From the NCBI GenBank assembly GCA_963930645.1, contig OZ005653.1:215318184-215382183 (forward strand): a stretch of 64,000 nucleotides of DNA, read 5' to 3'. This DNA comes from Salticus scenicus. Taxonomy: Eukaryota > Arthropoda > Arachnida > Araneae > Salticidae. Positions 23,806 through 35,370 of the stretch are shown piece by piece; the stretch's first letter is position 1, and every line of letters begins with the position of its first letter. The position numbers were made by a program, and so were the translations under genes. The notes beneath the pieces are model-generated. The model searched no databases and was not told the DNA's origin. It worked only from the letters and a program-made list of their open reading frames with translations.

Positions 23806-25960
23806 AACCGACTTCAAAAAAGAAGAAAGGTTCTCAATTCAAACCGTATGTTTTTTTTTTTTTTTTTTTTTTTTTTTTTGTTTGTTTGTTTGTTAACTCA
23901 TAACTTCTAAACGGATGCTCCGATTTTGATACTTTTTGTTTTGTTGTAAAAGTCTTGGTCCAAAATAGGTCCCATTGTAATATCTTTACGATCTAAAGAA
24001 AATACAGGGTGCCCAAAAAATCAGTCCCAACTCGTTTAACTGCTAAATGGTTGCGGATTTAGTGATAAAAATGGTATGTAAGTATAGCAAAGTGGCCATG
24101 CAGTACAAGGTTAAACCGCTTGCAGCGCCACCTGGTGGAAAATAGCGAAGTTAGTGTTCCTATCACGAAAACGGTTCTAGAGAAAAAGTGAATTACAAAG
24201 CTGAAGAGTATTACCGATTTAGTACAAAAAGATAGTTTAGATATTCATGCTAACGTTTCTATCCCGGAAACGGTTCAAGACAGGGGGGAAAAGTGAATTA
24301 TAAAATTTCAGAGCATCATCGATTTACTACGAAAAGATAGTTTTGACACTGATGCTAAAAATACAAGGCTGAAAACGTTAATTTTTTTCGTTCACAATTT
24401 CTTACACTATACGCACTTGAGCTACATTGCTCACATTGTAGCGTAGCTGGTGAGACATACGCTATATAGTTCAAAATACGATTACTTGATACTTTTTGTT
24501 TTGTTGTAGAGATCTTGGTCTGAAGTAGGTCCCATTATAATATCTTTACAATCTAAAGAAAATAAAGCGCCATCTGGTGCAAAACAGCGGAATTAGCGCT
24601 CCTATCTCAAAAACGGTTTAAGATGGGAGAAAAGTTAATTACGAAGTTGTAGAGCGTCATCGATTTACTACGAAAAGACAGATTTTAGATATTATTTCTA
24701 AAAATAGAACGCTTAAAACGAGCAGTTGTTTGTTCACAATTTCCTACACTGTGCACACTTGAACTACGTTGCACACTTTGCAGCGTAGCGGATGACACGT
24801 ATACTTTGTGGTTCAAAGTACTGTTACTGTAAGATGTCACATCGATTAGCGCAAAGTCGTTTTCAACCACCTTCAGAAAGGAGGGTGTTCTTAATTCGAG
24901 CTATGTGCTGTTGTTGGTGTGTGAAAGCTTATAACTTCGTAAGAGATGCTCTAATTAACCGACTTTAAAAAAGGAGGAGGTTCTCAATTCAAGGCCTATG
25001 TTTTTTTGCTTTTGTTTTTGTTTGTTAGCTCATAACTTCTGAACGGATGATCAGATTTTGATACTTTTTGTTTTATTATAAAGGTCTTGGTCTGAAATAG
25101 GTCCCATTGTAAGATCTTTACAATAAAAAGAAAATACAGGGTGCCCAAAAAAGTCAGTCCCGACTCTTTTAACTGCTGAACAGCCGCAGCTATAGTCATA
25201 AAAGTGATATGTAGGTATAGTAAATAGGACATGTGCTACGCGATTCAACCGCCTAATGCGCCACCAGGTGGAAAAGAGTGAAATTAGCGATCCTATCTCG
25301 GAAACGTTTCAAGACAGGGGGAAAAAGTGAATTATAAAATTGCAGAGCATCATCGATGTTGTTCGAAAAGATAGTTTAGACATTAATGCTGAAAACAGAA
25401 CGCCTAAGACGTGCATTTGTTTGTTCACAATTTTCTATTTTGTGCACACTTGAACGACATTCCATATGTTGTAGCGTAGCGGGTGACATTTATGCTATGT
25501 AAAATTCAAAGTATGGTTATTGTAAGCGGTCACATCGATTAACGCATAGACGTTTTAAACCGAATTCATAAAGGAAGAAGTTCTCAATACAAACCATGTT
25601 TTTCTTTGTTGTTGTTGAAATTTGTTAGCTTATAATTTCGTAAGAGATGATTCAAAATTTTAATACTTTTTTTTGTTGTCGTAATGATCTTCGCCTGAAA
25701 TAGGTTTCATTAGGATTTCATTAAGATATAAACAAATTACAGGATACTCACAAAAGTTTGTTCTCACTCTAACTGCTGAACACATGGAGCTACACTGGTA
25801 AAAGCAGTATGTAAGTATCGATGTTGAAACTTCTGTCCGTCAACTGCAATGCATATTTTGATCTTTGTTTGAACTTTTCGCTGCGCAATTTCCAGTGCAG
25901 CGGGGGACACGTATTCACTGTAAAGTTCAATATATATGCCTAACAGAATTTTTGGTTACG
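23806..25960. repeat. Tandem array, ~560-600 bp period, four copies
   Basis: The landmark TACTTTTTGTTTTGTTGTA recurs near 23930, 24490, 25062 (Ts changed) and 25664, giving spacings of 560, 572 and 602 bp. Each unit also has a GACTTCAAAAAA...GGTTCTCAATTC head (lost in some), ACAGGGTGCCCAAAAAA-type sequence, GCGCCACCTGGTGGAAA and CATCGATTTACTACGAAAAG. The GACTTCAAAAAAGGAGGAGG head is, to my knowledge, common in arthropod genomes. No protein frame is shared by the units. Confidence 0.8.
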
Positions 25961-27012
25961 AATACAGCGTATCCATTCTTTACATTTTTAAAGGCTTTTT
26001 AATTTAACGTATGTTCGTTCAATAGATAGTTTTTTGCTCTTATCCGATAAAGGCAAGAAAAGTGACACAAATTAAAAATGCAGCATTTCAGAAGAATCAA
26101 CTTAAAAATAACTTGACTAGATAAAAACTGGGACAACTGTCTCTCGAGTGGATAACTTTTTAGATGGAGATGTAACTTTTTTGTTCACATTGGGTGCATT
26201 TCATGTATTTTTCAGTGACATAAACCATTTTTTGAGTAATGTCACTTTTCTTGGAAGTTGTGATTTGTGAAACTTCCGTCGAACGTCTTCTGATGCTTTG
26301 CTATACGAATAAGTTTTCACTGAAAATTGAAAAATAAAATCTTTTTGTAAAGAAATAGAACCGACTCCAAAAATGAACTACTATTCAAACAACTAAAAAT
26401 GAAAGAAAAGTGGCAGAAAATGGAACTGTAAATTGAGCCTAAAAGTATAAAATAAGTTCCTTCGCCAAACAACCTATAACACTACAATTAAGCATAACTT
26501 TTGAAGTCGGCGCAAAATTAAATAAAAATTGATACCTTTATTCAATACAATAATCAAACCCTATTCAAAATACACATCTCACATTGTTAGTTGCAAAACG
26601 CCGCCGGAAACTACTTTGATTCAAGAAAACAAATAAGATTTCGTAAGCAGCAAAAGTTGGCGAAGATGCTGGTGTTATAATTTTAATAACTATCATCCTT
26701 GATGGCTTTTGGATTTGGCGATCAAAACGTAAGGCAAAAATATATATTGTACGATGTGTTGTTTCATATTCTTAATTACTCTCTTGATATACCTTATCAA
26801 AATAATCATGATATCCCAAAGAAATTAAATATGTTTGCCAGATAATTTTGAGATTTTTCTTTCACCAAGGACGATAAGTGACGTCCCTGGTGAAAGAAAA
26901 ATCTCAAAATTATCTGGCAAACGTATTTAATTTCTTTGGGATATCATGATTATTTTGATAAGGTATATCAAGAGAGTAATTAAGAATATGAAACAACACA
27001 TCGTACAATATA

Positions 27013-28590
27013 CACTCCTTCTCATATTTATAAGGACACTTTATATTTTGAAATAACTAATGTAAAAATAATTGTGAACAAGATTATACTAAGTGCACTT
27101 AATATATCTAGTATTCTAAAAACCAAAACTGCTATAAATTTTTAATATAAAACAAAATTAATAAAAAATAATGCAAAATATATTTTTTTCCACGTTTTTA
27201 GATGTTCATAATTATAGAGACAATCAATATTTTTTCGTTTTATTTAACTTACTAGCAGATAAATTACAGTTGACATGCGAATTCGTTAACTACTGGGCTG
27301 GATTAATTCATATACAAGCCTTTAATTTTTTATGGACGGACATTACTGATAATTCCTCGAAAAAAAGAACGTTCATGTCGTGAAGTATGATAAATGTGTT
27401 TTTTAAGTGGAAGGATATTTTCAATCCGCCGAATTTCTAATGAAATTTGAAGATCTAAAATTGCTGAAGGAAATGTGATCAAACGTTGAACTGCTGGTTC
27501 GATAGGAGAGAGATCTGATGCAAAATCAGAGTTGTTTTACAGAGATCGAAGACTCATAATTCCTCTTACTGTTCTACTCATAATGACTGCTGCTGAATTT
27601 GCTTGTAATTTTTAACGAAAGGTTAGGGTCCACATTTATGCATGTTTAAAATAATTAATAATATGTTAAAACGAATAAAAAAACCTGCAATAATCAATCA
27701 GCATTTAATGGGGGAAAGAACGTCTGTGTTAAAGTTGGATAAAGACAATATTAAATGGTAAAATGTTGCATTTTCGGAGGAAAAGCATTTTATTATTGAT
27801 TAATCAAATGGTTTTAACAGTTAATGGCACGATCTGAAGATAGCGAAAGACAGATAAGATTTTTTAAAGGCAGATATGAATTGGGCATTTTAAAGGTGGA
27901 TCTATGGTGCTCTGGGGAGCTGCTTCTACTGAAGGCAGAATGAATTTAGTAATTTTTTCTATTATTATGAACATCAAGAGAATATCCACAAATTTTAAAC
28001 GTGGAAGTATCAGATTTTTGTTAGATTTTGGGGGGTAATAATATTTTTTTTCAACAAGACTTACATTTTTGCTCTACTTTTAGAGCAATAGGGAATAGTT
28101 TGAAGAAAGAAATGTCCGTGTTATTGCCTTTCCCATGGCCTAAAAGTTGAAAAAACCTTATTTTTGATATTAGAAAAGTTCATGTAAGTGGAAAGCAATT
28201 TTAAATAGTTTAAATGTATTAAGAATATCATATATGCTATATGAAATGGTATTGAAACTGAATATTAAAAAAAAAAAATGTATATATATATATATATACC
28301 AGAGAGAATGTCTGACTGTTTAACCCTAAAATGAGACCCCATAAAATATTAATTTAAAGAATAACTGAAAAAAATTATTAAAATTCGAGCTGTCCTTATA
28401 ATTGTGAACACCTGAAAAATCATCTTTTTACGATATTTAAAGTTTTTTAAGATAGAAAAACGATAAAACCTTTTAAATATAGTCTATTAATGAAATTCAA
28501 ATTAATAAAAAACACATTTGTTTAAATAATAGTGTTCAGTGTTTAGTTAATATAGAAAAACGGGTGTCCTTATAATTATGAGAAGGAGTG
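27013..28590 (+). mobile_element. Tc1-like transposon, 1578 bp, dead
   Basis: Terminal inverted repeats CACTCCTTCTCATATTTATA and, from the right, CACTCCTTCTCATAATTATA, extending to AGGACAC. TA is duplicated at 27011-27012 and 28591-28592. The opposite arm of the surrounding inverted repeat reads straight through this point with one TA, which confirms both the boundaries and the duplication. Confidence 0.93.
27480..28140 (+). pseudogene. Tc1-like transposase pseudogene
   Basis: Fragments appear in the expected order in shifting frames: ERSDAKSELFYRD near 27505 (DNA-binding region), VAFSEEKHF near 27765 where a first catalytic Asp is expected (here Glu), KGGSMVLWGAASTEG at 27892, FQQD (second Asp) near 28050, and VLLPFPWP near 28115. 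The third acidic motif cannot be read after that. Multiple stops and frameshifts make it non-functional. In live relatives this protein performs cut-and-paste transposition at TA sites. Confidence 0.8.
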
Positions 28591-29426
28591 TATATTTTTG
28601 CCTTACGTTTTGATCGCCAAATCCAAAAGCCATCAAGGATGATAGTTATCAAAATTATACCAAATTTGCAAAGGAAACTCTAACGTCATAGAAACATAAA
28701 TACCGCATTGTGAAGAATGTTCACTGTTGTATGTAGATGCTACTAATGGACCAATTGTATACAGTGATAAAATAATAAAGGAAACATGAAAATGGATCAT
28801 TCGAGACAACAGCATTTGTTGCTACCGATCTAAAAACAAATCTTTAAAAACTAATTAAATTTTATTTAATTTTGCGCCGACTTCAAAAGTTATGATTAAT
28901 TGTAGTGTTATAGGTTGTTCGGCGAAGGAAATTATTTTATACTTTTAGGCTCAATTTACAGTTCCATTTTCTGCCACATTTCTTTCATTTTTAGTTGTTT
29001 GAATAGTAGTTCCTTTTTGGAGCCGGTTCTATTTTTTTACAAAAAGATTTTATAATTCATCCGAAGCCAAATTATTGTGAAAACCAAATTAATATTGTGC
29101 GATGAAATGCTAATGATGTTAAACCAAAATCATTCAAAGTAAAGTTTGAAGGATTCGTTTTTGTCTACCCAGTTTTCAGACTTCACCAGGCAGCACAGCT
29201 TTAATATAGGATGCCCATGGTGACTTTTAAATTTTTGTTTTATCGTTATGTTGGCAAAGCATTTATATTAATCAATTTATTTATTTTAGCATAATTTTCT
29301 TCTTAACAAAAGAAAAAAAAAAAAAAGCTTAGTACCTTATTATTATTATTATTACTTTTTTAATGTTTTTTATTATTACGTTTTTTAGTCAATTTATGTC
29401 AATATTTCATATTTTGTTTATATTTT

Positions 29427-29570
29427 TACTTTCAGAACATACATATGTAAGGAAAGTATTGTAATCATGTCAAAAATCCGAATTCGAGATTTTGGTGTTT
29501 CTATACGTTTTGCGGTCCCCTGAGTCCGTTTTCACTACATTTACAATGATATATGTATGTGTGTGTATGT
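29427..29570 (+). repeat. Dispersed repeat with 5' hairpin, copy 2
   Basis: Hairpin TACTTTC (29427-29433) and GAAAGTA (29452-29458), then CTATACGTTTTGCGGTCCCC and a TGTGTGTATG tract. Same order as at 20669. It leads directly into the tandem array that follows. Confidence 0.55.
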
Positions 29571-29574
29571 ATGT

Positions 29575-30640
29575 GAGTGAACACGCTAGCGTCTAAACGC
29601 TATGTTCGAATGAGCTGTAAGTTAGTACGAATGTTGCAAGTCACCATAGCACGAACCCTATTGATTTTGGTGTATCTGGCACTTATAGTTTTTTTATAGA
29701 AACACAAATAAAAATTCTTTATCAGTATGGTCTATGGGACCAAAATCTTAAAAGTGCGATAGCATCTAAACGCCTTCTTCAACTGAGGAAACAAATTATA
29801 CACATATTATAGGTATTAGTTGCATGAACTGCATAGAGTTTGGTGAATCTAACACTTATAGTTTTTTTTACAGGGACACAAAGAAATATTCTTTATCACT
29901 ATGGCCTATGGGATCAAATTTTAAAAAGTGCGATAGCGTCTAAACGCCTTATTCAATTAAACAAAAAAATTATACACATATTATAGGTTTCACGATCTAT
30001 ATAGGTTTCGATGAATTTAGCACTTCTAGTTTTTTTACAGGGACACAACAAATAATTCTGTATCTTTATGGCCTATGGGGTGAAGATATTTAAAGTGCGA
30101 TAGCATCTAAATGCCTTATCCGTTTGAGTGGAAAATTTATATACGAGTTATACGTCACCATCACACAAACTCTATGGATTTTGGGGACTCTAGAACCTAA
30201 CGAGATCTACAGGGACACAATTAAAAATTGTTCATCATTAAGACCTATAGGATTAAATTATTTAAAGTGTGACAGTGACTAACTCCTTATTCAAATTAGC
30301 TGAAAATGTATGTACATGTTATGCATCACCGTCACACGAACTTTGTGAACTTTAGAAAATCTAGCACTAATGTTTTTTTTTTTTTTGTTTTTTTTTTGTT
30401 TTTTTTTACAGAAACAAAATGCAAATTTCTTTATGATTGTGGCATATGGGCTCAAACTTTAAAGTTCGATAACGTCTAAATGCCTTATCCGATGGAGCTG
30501 AAAATTTATATAAATACTAAATTCACTGTTGCACTAATTATAAGCATTTTGTTGAATCTAGCATTTGTAGATTTTTACAGGGACACAATGAATTATTCTT
30601 TATCATTATGATCTACGTGTTTGGTAAAATAGCGTTAAAT
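29575..30640. repeat. Degenerate satellite, ~172 bp period, about six copies
   Basis: The landmark GCGTCTAAACGCC and variants recur near 29591, 29764, 29938, 30105, 30275 and 30474. Each unit also has TTTTTTTACAGGGACACAA, TGGCCTATGGG and a TTATACACATATTATAGG-like stretch. Units are diverged, and one is lengthened by interrupted T runs near 30374-30408. Confidence 0.85.
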
Positions 30641-31099
30641 TAAACATCGTGTAATATATAAAGAAAAATAATCAAACATCATTATAATTTTCTCTTTTGT
30701 TTTTTTTAACAACTCCTCTTACTTTACTTTATGTGCAAAACCGTTAATTACTCAATGTTCGGAAAGTCGAGTGGCGTCACTCCACATTTTTAAATATTGC
30801 TATTCTTAAAATGATGCTTGACAAAATTGTAAAGGTACAACTTTTAATAATGTATTTTTCTATAAAATGATGAAATGACAAATAAATTGTGTCCTAATGC
30901 TTAAATATTACCCATGATTACTTTTTATCATCACGTATTTTACATATAATTTATTTTACTATTGTATCATTTCGACAAAATTTAATCATAACTGGTCCAC
31001 GTTAGAGAAATACTCATATAGATATTTTGATTGGCGACTATTTTTGGCACAACTTTAGTGTGGAACTCCCTTGGCGATTTCATAGACCTATTGTTACAG
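30641..31099. other. Unassigned DNA
   Basis: No gene or transposon end recognised. Confidence 0.5.
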
Positions 31100-31870
31100 T
31101 GGACGAGCACTCTATTTGTGAGATTTGCGTTGATGCAAACTCCATCTTAATTAATTACTTAGATAGCTAAATGGATAAGTAAAGAGAGCACGAGACTTGA
31201 ATACGTACTTAAATAAGACTTTTATTTGAACTGTTTAATGGGACGGCGGTCTGGTAATCAAGATAGCTCAGTCAGCGTATTTAATTACTTTATCAAAATA
31301 TATGTATCAGAAATTAAATTAGATAATTCTAAATGTCTCACCCCAGCAACAGTCGAAGGTGTAGCGATGGATGCACCCTTTAACTCCGCTACTGTGACTT
31401 CACTGTGGATCAGAGGATTCCCTGCTGAACCAACTTTACCTTTACGAATGCTAGTAGATACGCGTACCAACACTCATCACTACTTAATCTTCACACAACT
31501 AAACTTCCAGTATTTCACACCTCAATACTCGCCAAAATAAGATTCTTCGCAATCTACACACAATCTCCTACAATATACACCACCATCCACCTTAATCTAC
31601 TAAAACCATCTCCATCTTATACTTCTTCCTACTAACCTCCTTTCCCTTCATTTCAATCAATACTTTTAAAATCACTTCACATTCATCTAACTCTCAGAAC
31701 CTAATTCTTTCGTTGCAGCACCATGCGGACACGAAACTAATCCGACCTCAACTTTCGCCGAGTCACTGGCGTCGAAGCGATTTTAACCGTCCCAACTTTA
31801 TACTTTGCTGGATCCAGCTTAATTTCAAACAACTGTAGAGACGTTCTGCAGTCTCAACCTCACATATTAT
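31100..31870 (-). other. Compositionally distinct block, possibly LTR-like
   Basis: Less AT-rich than its surroundings, with marked strand asymmetry: 31555-31690 is almost devoid of G on the plus strand (purine-rich on the minus). Read on the minus strand there is an AATAAAAGTC polyadenylation-like signal near 31215 and a possible LTR end CACTGTAACA near 31101. A candidate start TGTAGGAGATTG lies near 31575, giving about 480 bp. No primer-binding site, polypurine tract or second LTR could be shown, so a solo LTR is only one possibility; a decayed exon region is another. Confidence 0.3.
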
Positions 31871-31882
31871 TACGGGAATATA

Positions 31883-32139
31883 GAGTCGGCAGCAAAAGTA
31901 TTGAAGAACACATCAACATTTTTCAATTTATTTTTCATTTTTTTATTTTTATTTTTGTTTTTATTTATTTATTTATTTATTTTAGTTTGATCGCTAATTT
32001 TTATCATCAACTTACTTTTTTATAAACAGCATAGACTAAGATAATAATTGGACAAATATTTACTTAGCAAAACAGTATTAGGCGTACATCTTGTAAATAC
32101 GAATTACTGCTAACGCTTCAATAAATTTGCTACCGACTG
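31883..32139. mobile_element. MITE related to the CAGTCGGTAAC family
   Basis: Ends GAGTCGGCAGCAAAAGTATT and, from the right, CAGTCGGTAGCAAATTTATT, flanked by TA on both sides; 257 bp. The interior is AT-rich with (TTTA)n and has no coding frame. Confidence 0.8.
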
Positions 32140-32242
32140 TAAGAAAGTGTGGAAAGATTAAAAACAGAGTGCTGGCAAATAGTTAACTTCTTTAGCATTT
32201 ATCACATTATTTTCAATTATTTGTTTTGAAAAAAGATATATA

Positions 32243-32427
32243 CAGTCGAATCTTGTTAACGTGAATCTCAAGGGGGATAAAAAATTTATTCATGTTATAC
32301 GTAGTTCATGCTATTAGTACTAATCTTCATATAACTAAGCTAATCTTCATTTTGACGGGGATTGGGGAAACAGTTCATGTTAAAAGAAATTCACGTTAAC
32401 AGCGTTCACGTTAACGAGGTTCGACTG
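32243..32427. mobile_element. pogo/Tigger-like MITE
   Basis: A 185 bp element with inverted ends CAGTCGAATCTTGTTAACGT and CAGTCGAACCTCGTTAACGT (from the right). TA precedes it; the right flank reads CA, a likely mutated TA. CAGT(C/T)GAACCTCGTTA ends are typical of pogo/Tigger elements. No coding capacity. Confidence 0.85.
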
Positions 32428-33467
32428 CATATATACATATATATATATAATCCTTTTGATAGTAGAAGCAAAGAATGAGAACGAAGAACAGTTAGTCAAA
32501 CAATTCACCAAAGAGACATACACACGCCAAACAAAGCAACAAGATTTCCCAAATTGATTCAATTATTAAGTTCAACAATAGCACTGACGCCAATCCACTG
32601 TACAACAATGCCTGTTGAAAATTGAAATAGGACCGTGTAATTAGACTCCGATGAAAAGAAGGTTGACTCTAGGACAATATTTCAAGGTGAAAAAACCCTG
32701 TAATGAACAATAATGACCCATTAAGCGCAGTAGAAGCCAAGCAACAGACACAAGATCACCGAAACCCCAAAGACCAATAAGAATGAACAATTTCTCTATG
32801 TAGGAGAAGTTCAGAAAGGTGGAAAAAAATATATAAATAAAATCATCAGAGGATGAAATACATATATTTATAGAAACCAAATTTATATATATGTGTGTGT
32901 AATAAAAACCACCAAACAAAACTTGTGTAAAACATTACATTTTCAGCTATAATAAAACATAAAAATTCTTACCCATGAAATGTTATAGCTCCTCCTTTTA
33001 CAAAATATTCTTTTCAGCTTTTTTAAACAGCACCTAACAAACATTGCTTGCAATAAAATTCGTTTTATTTTCAAAACAATCTCACTTTTAAAGAAAAAGA
33101 AAAATTTTAAAAGGATTTTTCAAAAATAGGAAGATGTCGACTGCGTAATAGAAAGAAGAGTTTAGAGCTTGGAGATAAAATTTCAATGTGGGCTAGTTTG
33201 GTTTACTGTAGCCACTGTAGAGCCTTGTGTCACGTAACTTTTTATGAGTAAAACGAAAAGTTTGCCATTGTCCCGTCTACTGTAATAATAGCTCTATAGA
33301 AGATTTCAAATATTTTTTTTGCCATTTTTGTGATGAATTGAAATGGCTATTGCAAATGCGTAAGGAAAGAACTTGGCGAGAAACGCCCAAGCTATTAAAT
33401 TTTTTAATTTCACGAAGGAGTCCCATGCTAAAGCTGTGCCTTATTTTCAGCAAATCAAAGCCATGAT
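32428..33467. other. Unassigned DNA
   Basis: No gene or element recognised; short minus-strand frames near 32380-32919 have no family motif. Confidence 0.5.
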
Positions 33468-33637
33468 CAGTGTTGCCAGATCCGACGGATTTTTTATTCA
33501 GTGATCACCAATAATTTTTATTTGTAACGTTTGCGTAATCACTTCGAAAATTGATAGTCTATTATGTATATCAAATATCACTTTAAAAAATTGTTGGTGA
33601 TTATTGTACAAAAAATCAGCCAAATTTGGCAACACTG
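33468..33637. mobile_element. hAT-type MITE, second copy
   Basis: At 170 bp, the same length as 10577-10746, with shared interior (CACCAATAATTTTTATTTGT, TTATGTATATCAAAT). Termini CAGTGTTGCCAGAT and CAGTGTTGCCAAAT (from the right). Flanked by GCCATGAT (33460-33467) and ACCATGAT (33638-33645), an 8 bp duplication with one mismatch. Confidence 0.93.
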
Positions 33638-33645
33638 ACCATGAT

Positions 33646-34442
33646 TAAGTACCACCATATACAGCCATTAAGAAAATATAAATGACACTCAATTATTTGT
33701 GGTCCATTATGTTGATTAAAAACATGGTTAATCTAAAATAAACTAAATATGCATTCACATTAAGAAACGGCTTTAGTATAGGACACCCCTTGATGAAATT
33801 TGAAAACTGGTTCCGAAGTAGCTCGGGCGATTTTTGCAAAGATCTTTTTTTACACAATTCCGATAGCCCTTTTCATTCATCGCCAAACTGGCAAAGTAAT
33901 AAAAGTCGCCATGCTTTTCATCGTCTACAGAGTATCATAAGAAATTTTGAAGTGTTCTTCTAAGATTTTCTTTTTTTTAGTTACTAAAAGACACAAAATA
34001 AAAATTTAAGTAATTAGAAGCTTTTTATTAAAATTATTTTTTTTTTTCACCGTGTCTTGGTGTCACACGGAAAACCTAGGCGGCTCCACTGTAACGCAAA
34101 TATACGCAACTGTTTGCGTCACACGTTAGCTCAGTTGTTTAGCATATAGATAACGCGATGGTACTGTACTAAAACTGTGCCCACTTTAGTTTTCGGATGA
34201 TAAAATCAAGGGGAAAAATCTATAAGACTATTCGATTAATTTAATTTAATATTTTAATAATAATTAAATCTAAATAAAATTTTAAAGTTATTATGACTTC
34301 ACTTTCATCAGATATTTCTGTTTATACAGGTATATTCTTTAAATTTAACGAATTACAGCTGAAAGAAAAATGTCGGGAAAAAATGCAAAAACTCGTATTT
34401 TTAAAAATGTAATAGAAATACCGAAATTTTAAAAGTATATTG
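33646..34442. other. Unassigned DNA
   Basis: No gene or transposon end recognised. Confidence 0.5.
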
Positions 34443-34640
34443 CGAATCTTCTTTGTTTGTTTTATTGATATAACATATACATCAGATTTGTATGCTTGAC
34501 TTATAGTCCGCTTGTAAATCTTCGTCAGATAACGACAGATAGCACATGACAGAATTACAATACGAAGAATTGGAGAAAACACCCAGAGCCAGCGCGGGAA
34601 TCGAACCCGCTCTCCGAGGCCGCTTGCGAATCTATTCACA
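34443..34640 (-). mobile_element. tRNA-derived SINE
   Basis: On the minus strand GCGGGTTCGATTCCCGC forms a perfect T-arm stem and loop, including a polymerase III box B, preceded by AATAGATTCGCAAGCGG (weak box A region). A non-tRNA body follows and ends TCAATAAAACAAACAAAG, a SINE-like A-rich tail. The acceptor stem does not pair, so it is not a working tRNA. The 105-codon minus-strand frame over this region is a by-product. Confidence 0.65.
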
Positions 34641-34680
34641 TTCTTTTATCTAGAAGAAAAAATAGAACTGTGCGTGACAT

Positions 34681-34682
<2 letters not shown>

Positions 34683-34716
<34 letters not shown>
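34683..34716. repeat. Poly-T run
   Basis: 34 consecutive T next to the SINE but separated from it by unrelated sequence. Confidence 0.95.
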
Positions 34717-34718
<2 letters not shown>

Positions 34719-34847
34719 CTATGTCCTACACAGACAAATACTTTCTATAGATAAATTCTATACTTCTTATTAGAAGCAGGCCTTATCGGCCACGCCGGCA
34801 AAAAAGAATATATATATATATATATTATATATATAAGCCCACTAGCA

Positions 34848-35050
34848 GGCTTTGCCCGTTTCGCTGGACACTATACTTAAATGAGTTGTCGAAATCCCAT
34901 ATCATTATTAATAACGTAAGTTCCCGCTGTGTTCGGTAGAGATTCTTCTCGCTCGCAACGTGGGGAGTCCGTGTCCCCACTGCCTTCGGCAGCAACTTAC
35001 CAGTTTCTTACTTACCCTTCCGCAGCAGGTAAGTTCAAACTTTTATGAAA
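34848..35050 (+). mobile_element. CTAGCAGG-type element, 5' fragment
   Basis: Starts ACTAGCAGGCTTTGCCCGTT and continues with CACTGCCTTCGGCAGCAAC, shared with the element at 21794 (CACTGCCTTCGGCAGCGCAG). The 3' end signature TATATAGAT is not evident nearby, so the copy is truncated or diverged. Confidence 0.5.
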
Positions 35051-35329
35051 TTCCCCCAAAGTACATAATGCGTACACTTAATCAACATCCACACAACAAA
35101 ATTTGCCATTCTAAGATAATTTAAGGCGAATCGTTAGCGAAATTTGAAACCTTTTGACATTAAAATAAAATAACTTGACATTAAAATAAAATAAAAATAC
35201 GAACTAATTTTTATTTTAACTCGATTAAATTTTTGCCAAATATTTTTAAAATCTCAGTTACTTTTAAATTTTTTCACTATTATAATATTTTTCTTCTTTT
35301 CTCGAGTATTTCAAAGTTTGCCAATTTTT

Positions 35330-35370
<41 letters not shown>

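Larger units (their letters stand above)
26335..29056. repeat. Long inverted repeat, split by a Tc1-like element
   Basis: The left arm runs from about 26335 to 26870; the right arm from 26885 to 27012 and on from 28591 to 29056. Arm identity is high: outer segments 26340-26530 and 28855-29056 differ at only a few positions, and the inner 125 bp is nearly perfect. About 140-200 bp in the middle of the arms does not match. The centre is a ~14 nt loop near 26877. Removing the inserted transposon gives an inverted repeat of about 1.1 kb. Confidence 0.88.

Noticed and set aside
29575..30640. CRISPR-like array
   Set aside because: Repeats are long, diverged and without unique spacers; the surrounding DNA is eukaryotic. 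It is a degenerate satellite.
31226..31540. 104-codon plus-strand frame
   Set aside because: Lies in the skewed LTR-like block, overlaps an antisense frame, and has no family similarity I can name.
34322..34639. 105-codon minus-strand frame
   Set aside because: It reads through a tRNA-derived SINE, so it is a by-product of the SINE sequence.
34580..34640. Possible functional tRNA gene
   Set aside because: Perfect T-arm, but no pairing acceptor stem and a SINE-like tail.
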